Assembly: GCA_004555535.1 (NCBI GenBank)
Contig: SFHU01000037.1
Coordinates: forward strand, 1-24,477
DNA length: 24,477 nucleotides
Source of the DNA: Clostridiales bacterium
GTDB lineage: Bacteria; Bacillota; Clostridia; Christensenellales; Aristaeellaceae
Direction: 5' to 3'
Part shown: positions 14,952 to 22,864 of the stretch, piece after piece
How the letters are laid out: each line of letters begins with the position of its first letter
Position numbering within the stretch: position 1 is the first letter of the stretch
Position numbers and translations under genes: made by a program
Notes under the pieces: generated by a model
Seen by the model: only the letters and a program-made list of their open reading frames with translations
Told to the model about the DNA's origin: nothing
Database searches by the model: none

Positions 14952-15755
14952 ATGGAAAGGCTTCATGTGCTGGGCACCGGCTATGCGCTGGCGACCCGCT
15001 GCTACAATACCTGCTTTGCGCTGGAGAACGGGGACGGACTGCTGCTGGTCGACGCGGGCGGCGGCAACGGTATCCTGCGGCAGATGGAGGACGCGGGCCT
15101 TGGCTTTGAGCGCGTCCACGACTTCTTCATCACCCATGCCCATCCCGATCACCTGAACGGGGCCGTCTGGGTGCTGCGCAAGATCATGACGATGATGCGC
15201 GCGGGCAAGTTCGAGGGCGAGCTGCATGTCTACTGCCACAAGACCGTCCGCAAGGGCCTCGAGATGATCGGCGAGCTGATGCTGCAGAAGAAGTTCCTCA
15301 GGCTCATCGGCGAGCGCGTCTTCTATCACGACATCGAGGACGGCACGAAGGCGCGGCTGTGCGGCTATGACGTGACGTTCTTCGACATCCACTCCACCAA
15401 GCTGCTGCAGTTCGGCTTCACCACGAGGCTGCACAGCGGCAAGAAGCTGACCTGCCTGGGCGACGAGCCCTTCAACCCGGACTGCCGGGGCATCGTCGAG
15501 GGGACGGACTGGCTGCTGTGCGAGGCCTTCTGCCTGCAGGAGCAGGCGGACGTCTTCAAGCCCTACGAGAAGCACCACAGCACCGTCGCCGACGCAGCCA
15601 GGCTGGCCAATGCGCTCGGCGTGCCGCACCTCGTCCTCTGGCACACCGAGGATAAAAACTACGCCCAGCGCAAGGCGCTCTACAGCGCGGAGGCGCGGCA
15701 AAGCTACGGCGGCGACCTCTATGTCCCCGATGACCTCGAGGTCATTGAACTGTAA
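14952..15755 (+). CDS. MBL-fold hydrolase, RNase Z-like
   Basis: A 267-residue metallo-beta-lactamase-fold enzyme. The metal-binding motif is H62-A-H64-P-D66-H67. D171 in LGDEP and His residues in KHHST (208-209) and WHTED (231) are placed as expected for the remaining ligands. The opening GTGYALATRCYNTCF and LLVDAGGG resemble RNase Z and related COG1234 enzymes, but no clear tRNA-binding flexible arm is seen, so RNase Z activity is only possible. The start at 14952 has GGAGG at 7-nt spacing; an in-frame start at 14904 lies inside the promoter and is rejected. Tex follows after 27 nt without terminator, so the two are probably cotranscribed. Confidence 0.85.
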   Translation: MERLHVLGTGYALATRCYNTCFALENGDGLLLVDAGGGNGILRQMEDAGLGFERVHDFFITHAHPDHLNGAVWVLRKIMTMMRAGKFEGELHVYCHKTVRKGLEMIGELMLQKKFLRLIGERVFYHDIEDGTKARLCGYDVTFFDIHSTKLLQFGFTTRLHSGKKLTCLGDEPFNPDCRGIVEGTDWLLCEAFCLQEQADVFKPYEKHHSTVADAARLANALGVPHLVLWHTEDKNYAQRKALYSAEARQSYGGDLYVPDDLEVIEL

Positions 15756-15782
15756 AACGATCCAGACAAGGAAAGAAAACGC

Positions 15783-17933
15783 ATGACTGACTTCAGCGCC
15801 CTGCTTGCGCAGGAATTTGCCGTCTCCCCGGCCATCGCAAAAAACATCGTCGAGATGATCGACGAGGGCTGCACGATCCCGTTCATCGCGCGCTACCGCA
15901 AGGAGCGCACGAACGCCATGGACGACCAGAAGCTGCGCGAATTCAGCGAGCGGCTGACCTACCTGCGCGGGCTGGACAAACGGCGCGCACAGATCGAGGC
16001 GGCCATCGGGGAACAGGGCAAGCTCGACGATACGCTGAGAAAGAAGCTGCAGGCCGCGTCGACCCTGGCGGAGCTGGAGGACCTCTACCGGCCCTTTAAG
16101 CCCAAGCGCCGCACGCGCGCGATGATCGCGCGGGAGAAGGGCGTCGAGCCGCTCGCGCAGGCGATTCTTGAGCAGCGGCGCGGCGCGGAGCCGCTGGCGC
16201 TGGCCGCGGCCTACGTCGATGCGGACAAGGGCGTCGAGGACGCGGAAATGGCGGTTGCCCTGGCGCAGGACATCATCGCCGAGCAGATCAGCGACGACGC
16301 GGCCATCCGCGCCAGCCTGCGCGCGCTCATCCGCCGCAGCGGCGTGCTGCGCAGCACGGCGGCGAAGGAGGGCGACAGCGTCTACGCGCCCTACTACGAC
16401 TACAGGGAGCCCGTGATGCGGGCGGCGGGCCACCGTGTGCTGGCGATCAACCGCGGTGAGCGGGAGGAATGGCTGAAGGTCGGCATTGAGATCGACGGCG
16501 CGCTGGCGAACCAGACGATCTGCCGCGCGGTCATCCGGCCGGGCAGCCCCTGCTGTGACGCCGTGCGCGGGGCGGCGGCGGACGCCTGGAGCCGCCTGAT
16601 CGCGCCGTCGCTGGAGAGGGAGATCCGAAACGAGCTGACCGACCGCGCCAACGAGGGCGCCATCCGCGTGTTCGGCGACAACCTGCACCAGCTGCTGATG
16701 CAGCCGCCCATCCGCGGTCGCGTGACGCTGGGCGTCGACCCGGGCTTTCGCACGGGCTGCAAGCTCGCCGTCGTCGACGAGGGCGGCAGGGTGCTGGAAA
16801 CCGGCGTGGGCTACTTCACGCTGCCCGCGCACGAGGCGCAGAAATCGCGCGCGAGGGCGCAGATCCTCTCGATGATCCGCCGCCACGGCGTAACGGCCAT
16901 TGCCATCGGCAACGGCACGGCCTCCCGCGAGAGCGAGCAGTTCATCGCGGAGCTGATCCGCGAGACGCCGGGCGTGCAGTACATGATCGTCAGCGAGGCG
17001 GGCGCGAGCGTCTACTCCGCCTCCAAGCTCGCGGCGAAGGAATTCCCGGAATACGACGTCTCCCTGCGCAGCGCTGTCTCGATTGCGCGCAGGATGCAGG
17101 ACCCGCTCGCCGAGCTGGTGAAGATCGATCCCAAGGCGATCGGCGTGGGGCAGTATCAGCACGACCTCAAGCAGGCGGAGCTGGAGAGCGCGCTCGCCGG
17201 CGTCGTGGAGAGCTGCGTATCCAGCGTCGGCGTCGACGTGGAGACGGCCTCCGCGCAGCTGTTGACGCACGTCGCGGGCATCGGCGAGGCATTGGCGGGC
17301 AACATCGTCGCCTACCGCGACGAAAACGGCATCGCGTCGCGCGCGCAGCTCAAGAAGGTGCCCAAGCTGGGGCCGAAGGCGTTTGAGCAGTGCGCGGGCT
17401 TCCTGCGCGTGCACGGGAGCAACCCGCTCGACGCGACGGCGGTGCACCCGGAGAGCTACCCGGCGGCAAAGGCGCTGCTGGCGCGCCTGGGCTATGACGC
17501 CAAGGCCCTGAAGAGCGGCGGCATTCCCGGCATCTGCGCGCGCGTGGAGCAGGAGGGCGCGGGAAAGCTGGCCGCGGAGCTGGGCATCGGCGAGATGACG
17601 CTGCGGGACATCGCAGCGGAGCTGCAGAAGCCTGGCCGCGACCCGCGCGAGGACCTGCCTGCGCCCGTGCTGCGCACGGATGTGCTGGACATCAGCGACC
17701 TGAAGCCCGGCATGGAGCTGACGGGCACCGTCCGCAACGTGATCGACTTCGGCGCGTTTGTCGACATCGGCGTGCACCAGGACGGCCTCGTCCACATCTC
17801 GCGCATGGCCGACCGCTTCATCCGCCACCCGAGCGAGGCGGTCAGCGTCGGCGACGTGGTGAAGGTCTGGGTGGTCAGCGTGGACGAGAAAAAGAAGCGG
17901 ATTGCGCTGACCATGGTGAAGGGAAGAGAGTGA
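15783..17933 (+). CDS. tex: Tex-family RNA-binding protein
   Basis: A 716-residue protein of normal Tex length with all family parts in order. The Tex N-terminal helical region (1-200) includes FIARYRKERTNAMDDQKLRE and the LYRPFKPKRRTRA segment. The YqgF/RNase H-like domain starts at GVDPGFRTGCK (317-327) and runs to about 450. The helix-hairpin-helix region (about 480-590) includes LTHVAGIGEALAGNIV and FLRVHGSNPLDATAVHPE. The S1 domain (about 639-712) has GTVRNVIDFGAFVDIGVHQD followed by GLVHIS. Tex binds RNA/DNA and associates with transcription in several bacteria. It follows the MBL gene in the same unit, and the next gene starts 1 nt after its stop. Confidence 0.96.
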   Translation: MTDFSALLAQEFAVSPAIAKNIVEMIDEGCTIPFIARYRKERTNAMDDQKLREFSERLTYLRGLDKRRAQIEAAIGEQGKLDDTLRKKLQAASTLAELEDLYRPFKPKRRTRAMIAREKGVEPLAQAILEQRRGAEPLALAAAYVDADKGVEDAEMAVALAQDIIAEQISDDAAIRASLRALIRRSGVLRSTAAKEGDSVYAPYYDYREPVMRAAGHRVLAINRGEREEWLKVGIEIDGALANQTICRAVIRPGSPCCDAVRGAAADAWSRLIAPSLEREIRNELTDRANEGAIRVFGDNLHQLLMQPPIRGRVTLGVDPGFRTGCKLAVVDEGGRVLETGVGYFTLPAHEAQKSRARAQILSMIRRHGVTAIAIGNGTASRESEQFIAELIRETPGVQYMIVSEAGASVYSASKLAAKEFPEYDVSLRSAVSIARRMQDPLAELVKIDPKAIGVGQYQHDLKQAELESALAGVVESCVSSVGVDVETASAQLLTHVAGIGEALAGNIVAYRDENGIASRAQLKKVPKLGPKAFEQCAGFLRVHGSNPLDATAVHPESYPAAKALLARLGYDAKALKSGGIPGICARVEQEGAGKLAAELGIGEMTLRDIAAELQKPGRDPREDLPAPVLRTDVLDISDLKPGMELTGTVRNVIDFGAFVDIGVHQDGLVHISRMADRFIRHPSEAVSVGDVVKVWVVSVDEKKKRIALTMVKGRE

Positions 17934-17934
17934 G

Positions 17935-19803
17935 ATGCGAAAGGGGCTTTGTGCGTGCGCGCTGGCGCTGCTGCTGCTCTGTCCGCTGCGGGCGACGGCG
18001 CTCGAGGGGATGGCCAGCTTCGGCGGCGGCGGCACCGACAGGCTTCTCGAGGCGGCGGCCTGCGAGGGCGGGCTCTTCGCCGTCGGATACACAACCTCCG
18101 CGGACGGCAGCCTCGCCTTCCGCGAGCGGACGGGCAAGGCCGGCTGGGCCGCGCGCGTGGGCGCGGACGGGCGGCTGCTCTGGAGCGTCTGCACGGCGCA
18201 CGCCGGGCGTGACGAGATGATTTCGCCCTACGCCCACACGGACGGCACGTTTTCCGCCGTGCTCCGGGGCGAGACGACGGGGCAGGAGTGGCTGCGCATC
18301 AGCGAGCGGGGCAGGGTGACGGCGCGCGTGACCGTGCCGCAGGCCGACGCCCTCTGCGCGCACACGGACAAGGCCTGCGCGATGCGCGCCATCCCCTATG
18401 AAAACGAGGACGGCGAGGCGATGCTGGCGGTGATCGTCGGTCACGGGGACGGAAACTGGTGCCTGCCCGCGATCAGCGAGGCGGGCGAGGTCTTCCCCGG
18501 CGCGGTCTACCCGGAGCCGCGGGACATGGTGCGCGTGCTCGTGCGCGGCGGCGACGGACTGCTGGCGGAGATCACGACCTCGGAGGCGGGGGAGGCCTCG
18601 GTGTACTGGCTGCGCCCGGGTGATGCGCAGGGACTGACCGTCACCCCGGTGCCGCTGGAGGAGGGCAAGCTGACCACGGCGCTGGACGCGATCTCCTTTG
18701 ACGATGGCTCAGTGCTCTTTTCGGCACAGCGCGCGGACGCCTTCGGGATGCTCTTTCGCGTCAGCTGCACGGGCGAGATCGTCTATACGGTCGACCTCGA
18801 TGACAACGCGATGGCGCTCGCGGAGACGGCGGAGGGCTTTGCCGCGCTGGACAGCGACGACGTGCTCTTCTTTGACGAGGACGGGCACCTGCTCGGGCAG
18901 CGCGCCGTCGGCGTGGAGGCGATGACCGCGGCCAGCGCGATGGAGCGCATGGACGGGGGCGTCGTGCTGCTTGAAAACGAGTTTACCGGCGCGGTCGGCG
19001 ACACGACGCTGCTCTTCGTGGAGCGCTACACGCCGCTGACGGCGGGCGAATACGACGAGGCGCTCTACGCGCGCCCGGTGAGCGAGGTGCTGGCCGCACA
19101 GGCGCAAGGCGGCGTCGTCGCGCTGCTGCTGCGCGAGACGGGCGGCGGCGAGCGGGTGGTCCTTGTCGATGAGGCCGGACGGGAGGCGGAGACGGACAAT
19201 GGCCCGCACGCCGCGCCCGAGGACGGGCTGGCGCTTGTGGACGGCGCGCTCTGCTGGGCGGAGACGGACGGCGGCTCGCTGGTCACGCGGCTGGACGCAA
19301 ACGGCGGCGTGCACTGGCAGACACGCATCCCGATCCACACGGCGGCGGACAGGCTCCAGTGGTGCTGCGCCGCGCAGACGCAGGACGGTGGATTTCTGCT
19401 CGGCGGGCGCTACCTCTCCGGGGTGGAGACGATCTCCGACTGGGACGAGGCGTTTCTGCAGCGCTCGCCGGACGGCCTGCGTTGCGAGGCGGTCATTGCG
19501 CAGCTGAGCGCGAGCGGCGTGCTGCGGACAATTCAGACGGTCGAGAACCTGGGCGGCATCTTCGCCGTGCTGCCCGCGCAGGGCGCGCGGGAGACCATGC
19601 TCCTGGGGGCGCGGGGCGATGTGACGACCAGCGGGGTGTGCATCGCCGCGACGCCGGACGGGGAGCGTTGGGCCGTGCTGCCCATCGAGCTGCGGCCGGA
19701 GGGCGTCTTCCTGCTGCCGGCGGCGGACGGCGGAGTGCTCGCCGTGGGCACCTCGCGCGTGAGCGGGCGCTCGAGCGCGATCATCGAGCGCGTGCCGGAA
19801 TGA
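17935..19803 (+). CDS. Large secreted protein, probable beta-propeller
   Basis: A 622-residue protein with a signal peptide (basic MRK, hydrophobic core about 5-20, cleavage near ATA-LE at 21-23) and no other membrane segment or wall anchor. The mature part is made of short repeating strands with Gly-Asp turns: LFAVGYTTSADGSLAF, DGSVLFSAQRADAFGMLF, DGGFLLGGRYLS, GGVLAVGTS. This spacing is typical of beta-propeller or PQQ-like repeats, but I cannot name a family. ATG 17935 begins 1 nt after the tex stop (TGAGATG), with GGGAAGAGAG as ribosome site in the end of tex, so translation is probably coupled to tex. The biological link between a cytosolic Tex and an exported propeller is not evident. 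Confidence 0.8.
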   Translation: MRKGLCACALALLLLCPLRATALEGMASFGGGGTDRLLEAAACEGGLFAVGYTTSADGSLAFRERTGKAGWAARVGADGRLLWSVCTAHAGRDEMISPYAHTDGTFSAVLRGETTGQEWLRISERGRVTARVTVPQADALCAHTDKACAMRAIPYENEDGEAMLAVIVGHGDGNWCLPAISEAGEVFPGAVYPEPRDMVRVLVRGGDGLLAEITTSEAGEASVYWLRPGDAQGLTVTPVPLEEGKLTTALDAISFDDGSVLFSAQRADAFGMLFRVSCTGEIVYTVDLDDNAMALAETAEGFAALDSDDVLFFDEDGHLLGQRAVGVEAMTAASAMERMDGGVVLLENEFTGAVGDTTLLFVERYTPLTAGEYDEALYARPVSEVLAAQAQGGVVALLLRETGGGERVVLVDEAGREAETDNGPHAAPEDGLALVDGALCWAETDGGSLVTRLDANGGVHWQTRIPIHTAADRLQWCCAAQTQDGGFLLGGRYLSGVETISDWDEAFLQRSPDGLRCEAVIAQLSASGVLRTIQTVENLGGIFAVLPAQGARETMLLGARGDVTTSGVCIAATPDGERWAVLPIELRPEGVFLLPAADGGVLAVGTSRVSGRSSAIIERVPE

Positions 19804-19888
19804 ACACGGATATGAGCGGCAGACGGGCCGTGGAGGCCGGGGCCGCTTGGCCATATCAAATCGAAAAAAAAGAACAGGAGAGATCACT

Positions 19889-21277
19889 ATGAAAAAGGAC
19901 GTTGTCATCGTCGGCGCAGGGCCTGCGGGCATCTTTACCGCCATCGAGATGATTCGCAAGGGCAGCAAGAAATCCATCGCCATCGTCGAGAAGGGCCAGC
20001 CGATCGAAAAGCGGCGCTGCCCGAAGTCCGTGACGAATAAGTGCGTCAACTGCCGCCCCTACTGCCACATCACCACCGGCTTCTCCGGCGCGGGCGCCTT
20101 CTCGGACGGCAAGCTGTCCCTGTCCTGCGAGGTCGGCGGCGACTTCCCGACGCTCATCGGCCCGGACAAGGCGCAGGCGCTGATCGACTACACCGACAAG
20201 ATCTATCTCGAATTCGGCGCGGACAACCGCGTGGAGGGCGTGGGCAATCCGGACGAGGTGCGCGAGATCCGCAAGCGCGCGATTCAGGCGGGCCTCAAGC
20301 TCGTCGACTGCCCGATCCGTCACCTGGGCACGGAGAAGGCGCAGACGCTCTACCTGGCGCTGGAAAACTACCTGCGCGAGCACGACGTCGAGCTGATCTT
20401 CGGCTGGGAGTGCGAGGAGCTGATCATGGACGGGGAGACCTGCCTGGGCGTCTCGCTGCGCCGCGGTCAGGAGACGCAGGAGATCCGCGCGGAGCACACC
20501 GTCGTGGCGACGGGCCGCCGCGGCGCGGACTGGCTCGAGCGCCTCTGCGCCGAGCACGGCATCGCCCATCAGCCCGGCACGGTCGACATCGGCGTGCGCG
20601 TCGAGTGCCGCAACGAGGTCATGGACGAGGTCAACCGCGTGCTCTACGAGAGCAAGCTGATCGGCTACCCGAAGCCCTTCAAGAACAAGGTGCGCACCTT
20701 CTGCCAGAATCCCGGCGGCTTTGTCAGCCAGGAGAACTATGACAATGACCTCGCCGTCGTCAACGGCCACTCCTACAAGGATCTCAAGAGCAACAACACG
20801 AACGTCTCCGTGCTGTGCAGCCACAACTTCTCCGTGCCCTTCAATCAGCCCATCGCCTACGCACAGAAGGTCGGCGAGCTGACGAATATGCTCGCCAACG
20901 GGCATATCCTCGTGCAGCGCTTCGGCGACATCCTCGACGGCAAGCGCACCTGGCAGAAGGAGCTCGCGCAGTCGAACGTGCGCCCGACGCTGCCCGACGC
21001 CGTCGCCGGCGACATCACCGCCGCCATGCCGTACCGCGCGATGATCAACATCATCAACTTCATCCAGGCGGTCGACGTCGTCGTGCCGGGCTTCGCCTCC
21101 ACTGAGACGCTGCTGTACTCGCCGGAGCTCAAGTTCTACTCCAACCGCGTCAAGATGGACGAGGAGCTGAGCACGAACGTGCGCGGCCTGTACTGCCTGG
21201 GCGATTCCTCCGGCTGGACGCGCGGCCTCATGATGGCCTCCGCGATGGGCGTCATGATGGGCCGCAAGCTGGCGTGA
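19889..21277 (+). CDS. FAD-dependent oxidoreductase (COG2509-like), four-Cys motif
   Basis: A 462-residue flavoprotein. The dinucleotide-binding motif is VVIVGAGPAGIF (5-16). Cys44, Cys52, Cys55 and Cys59 form C-x7-C-x2-C-x3-C, which looks like an iron-sulfur or metal site. The second FAD segment is GFSGAGAFSDGKL. The C-terminal FAD segment is NVRGLYCLGDSSGWTRGLMM. Length and layout fit the uncharacterised COG2509 FAD dehydrogenases, common in anaerobic Clostridia. The substrate is unknown. ATG 19889 has AGGAG at 8-nt spacing; an upstream in-frame start at 19847 lies in a structured gap with no ribosome site. The 85-nt gap to the upstream gene shows no convincing promoter, so read-through from the tex unit is possible. 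Confidence 0.88.
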   Translation: MKKDVVIVGAGPAGIFTAIEMIRKGSKKSIAIVEKGQPIEKRRCPKSVTNKCVNCRPYCHITTGFSGAGAFSDGKLSLSCEVGGDFPTLIGPDKAQALIDYTDKIYLEFGADNRVEGVGNPDEVREIRKRAIQAGLKLVDCPIRHLGTEKAQTLYLALENYLREHDVELIFGWECEELIMDGETCLGVSLRRGQETQEIRAEHTVVATGRRGADWLERLCAEHGIAHQPGTVDIGVRVECRNEVMDEVNRVLYESKLIGYPKPFKNKVRTFCQNPGGFVSQENYDNDLAVVNGHSYKDLKSNNTNVSVLCSHNFSVPFNQPIAYAQKVGELTNMLANGHILVQRFGDILDGKRTWQKELAQSNVRPTLPDAVAGDITAAMPYRAMINIINFIQAVDVVVPGFASTETLLYSPELKFYSNRVKMDEELSTNVRGLYCLGDSSGWTRGLMMASAMGVMMGRKLA

Positions 21278-21309
21278 GGCGGCAGAGCTTGACCGGACAG
21301 GAAAAAGCC

Positions 21310-21384
21310 GGATGAGAATGGATGAGAAACATTTTCATTTTGGATTGGAATATGGTATAATACCCTCAGGCAGGGCCGCCTGAG
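21310..21384 (+). promoter_or_regulatory. Rubrerythrin promoter with repeats and +1 hairpin
   Basis: Extended -10 TGG-TATAAT (21356-21361). The -35 at 17 nt is poor (TTTCAT, 21333-21338). Upstream lies a direct repeat GGATGAGAA at 21310-21318 and 21320-21328 (10-bp period) and an imperfect inverted repeat (ATGAGAAA/TTTTCAT). Downstream, at about +1, a 7-bp hairpin CTCAGGC/GCCTGAG (21365-21384, loop AGGGCC). It does not match a PerR box. The layout suggests an activator site and an operator or leader hairpin, which is inference. Confidence 0.6.
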
Positions 21385-21440
21385 CGCGGCCGGATCGACC
21401 AGGAAACGGGACAATCCGACACGAAAAGGAGAGATTATTT

Positions 21441-21974
21441 ATGGAGCTCAAGGGCAGCAAGACGGAAAAAAACCTCATGACCGCGTTTGCGGGCGAGTCT
21501 GAGGCGCGCAACAAATACACCTACTTCGCCTCCGTCGCCAAGAAGGAGGGCTATGAGCAGATCGCGGCGATCTTCCTCAAGACCGCCGAGAACGAGAAGG
21601 AACACGCGAAGATGTGGTTCAAGGAGCTCGGCCTGCTGGGCGACACCGCCGCCAACCTCGAGGCCGCGGCTGCGGGCGAAAACTACGAGTGGACCGACAT
21701 GTACGCGACCTTCGCCAAGGAAGCCGAGGAGGAGGGCTTCACGACGCTGGCCGCCAAGTTCCGCGGCGTCGCGCTCATCGAGAAGGCGCACGAGGAGCGC
21801 TATCGCGCGCTGCTCTCCAACGTGCAGATGCAGAAGGTCTTCGAGAAGGGCGAAATGACGATGTGGGAGTGCCGCAACTGCGGCCATCTCGTGATGGGCA
21901 AGAAGGCCCCGGACGTCTGCCCGGTTTGCCGGCATCCGCAGAGCTACTTCGAGGTCCGCGCGGAGAACTACTGA
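21441..21974 (+). CDS. rbr: Rubrerythrin
   Basis: A 177-residue protein with the standard two-part layout. An N-terminal four-helix diiron domain has AGESEARNKY (Glu19 and Glu21) and TAENEKEHAKMWF, then a second helix pair with EEGFTTLAAKFRGVALIEKAHEERY. The C-terminal rubredoxin-like domain has C144-R-N-C147 and C160-P-V-C163. Rubrerythrin reduces hydrogen peroxide in the cytosol of anaerobes. The length is normal (slightly shorter than D. vulgaris rubrerythrin). ATG 21441 has AAAGGAG upstream at 9 nt. It is a monocistronic unit between its own promoter and the hairpin at 21999-22020, and its presence supports an anaerobic host. Confidence 0.96.
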   Translation: MELKGSKTEKNLMTAFAGESEARNKYTYFASVAKKEGYEQIAAIFLKTAENEKEHAKMWFKELGLLGDTAANLEAAAAGENYEWTDMYATFAKEAEEEGFTTLAAKFRGVALIEKAHEERYRALLSNVQMQKVFEKGEMTMWECRNCGHLVMGKKAPDVCPVCRHPQSYFEVRAENY

Positions 21975-21998
21975 TCCTGTAATCAGCGAGCATACGGG

Positions 21999-22028
21999 CC
22001 TGCCTCCCTCAGGGGGCAGGTCCTTTGC
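21999..22028 (+). terminator. Terminator of rubrerythrin
   Basis: A 9-bp stem with one G-T pair: CCTGCCTCC (21999-22007) with GGGGGCAGG (22012-22020), loop CTCA, followed by TCCTTTGC. The T-run is short, so efficiency is moderate. Confidence 0.65.
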
Positions 22029-22066
22029 ATTCCCTGTGGAATCCGCGCGAAAATCGCAAAAAAGCG

Positions 22067-22095
22067 TTGACAGGGCTTGGCTTTCATGATACAAT
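22067..22095 (+). promoter_or_regulatory. Strong promoter of the rplJ-rplL operon
   Basis: A perfect TTGACA (22067-22072), 17-nt spacer and TACAAT (22090-22095) with TGA directly before it as extended -10. It is the best promoter in the window, as expected for ribosomal protein genes, and lies about 25 nt before the L10 leader. Confidence 0.88.
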
Positions 22096-22121
22096 AGCCG
22101 ATGTGAATTGAAAAGTTCTGT

Positions 22122-22178
22122 GCCTAAGACAGCTGGTGACGCGGTTTCGCGTCATAAAGGTTTTCCGCCAGCCGAGGC
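22122..22178 (+). ncRNA. Ribosomal protein L10 leader
   Basis: A textbook L10 leader fold. Outer pair GCCT (22122-22125) with AGGC (22175-22178). Middle helix GCTGG (22132-22136) with CCAGC (22168-22172). Apical hairpin TGACGCG (22137-22143) with CGCGTCA (22148-22154), loop GTTT. The conserved AAGACAG before and CCGAGGC after match the family. The L10(L7/L12) complex binds this structure and reduces expression of its own operon. Confidence 0.88.
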
Positions 22179-22212
22179 GCGAGCGTGCGATCATCCGTGA
22201 ATGCGGTTTTCT

Positions 22213-22244
22213 GCCCTTGCGCCCAGCGCAGGGGCTTTTCTTTT
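22213..22244 (+). terminator. Attenuator terminator in the L10 leader
   Basis: A 10-bp stem (22213-22222 with 22226-22235, one G-T pair), loop CCA, then TTTTCTTTT. It lies between the leader fold and rplJ, so transcription would stop before the genes. Its left arm can instead pair with the 3' edge of the L10 leader (GGCGCGAG, 22176-22183, with CTTGCGCC, 22216-22223), an 8-bp antiterminator. Confidence 0.82.
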
Positions 22245-22275
22245 CCGAAACCTTTCGGGAAGGAGGAAAATGACC

Positions 22276-22797
22276 ATGTCCAAGAATATTGAAGCAAAGA
22301 AAGTCGTTGTTTCCGAAATCGAGGAGAAGATCGAGAAGGCGGAGTCCATCGTGATCGTCGAATACAAGGCGCTCACCGTGGAGGCCATCACCGCGCTGCG
22401 CGCGAAGTGCCGTGCCGCCGGCGTCGATTACTGCGTGCTCAAGAACACGCTCGTCAAGCGCGCCCTGGAGAACAAGGGCATCAAGCTCGACGACAAGGTG
22501 CTCGAGGGCCCGAACGCCTTCGTTTTCAGCAACAACGATCCGGTCTCCGCGCCCAAGCTCATCAAGGAGTTCATCGCGGCGGCTGAGAAGGACAAGAAGG
22601 CGTCCCCGCTGACCATCAAGGCCGGCATCATGGACGGCGCTGTGCAGAGCGTGGAAGAGGTCAAGGCCCTGGCCGACATCCTGCCGCGCGATCAGCTCAT
22701 CGCCAAGATCATGGGCTGCCTGAATTCTCAGGCGACCGCGCTCGCCTACGTCATCAAGGCGATCGTGGACAAGCAGAACGAAGCTGCTGCCGAGTAA
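22276..22797 (+). CDS. rplJ: 50S ribosomal protein L10
   Basis: A 173-residue L10 of normal length. Recognised by the opening MSKNIEAKKVVVSEIEEKI, then IVIVEYKALTVEAITALRAK, YCVLKNTLVKRALEN, and GPNAFVFSNNDPVSAPKLI. The C-terminal helices (about 130-170) carry the L7/L12 dimers. L10 and L12 form the ribosomal stalk that recruits GTPase factors. ATG 22276 has AGGAGG with 9-nt spacing. The ATG at 22270 is only 3 nt from it, and a longer frame back to 22201 overlaps the attenuator. It is followed by rplL after 67 nt. Confidence 0.96.
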   Translation: MSKNIEAKKVVVSEIEEKIEKAESIVIVEYKALTVEAITALRAKCRAAGVDYCVLKNTLVKRALENKGIKLDDKVLEGPNAFVFSNNDPVSAPKLIKEFIAAAEKDKKASPLTIKAGIMDGAVQSVEEVKALADILPRDQLIAKIMGCLNSQATALAYVIKAIVDKQNEAAAE

Positions 22798-22864
22798 ACC
22801 GCCCGCAAAACACGCCGCACAGACGGCGACACATCAACAAAAAATCAATATGGAGGTAAATACC

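Noticed and set aside
14814..18194. A 1126-codon open frame on the minus strand
   Set aside because: It lies antisense to the MBL and tex genes, which have clear family motifs. Its product is Arg/His/Ala/Leu-rich low-complexity sequence, as expected for the reverse frame of GC-rich coding DNA.
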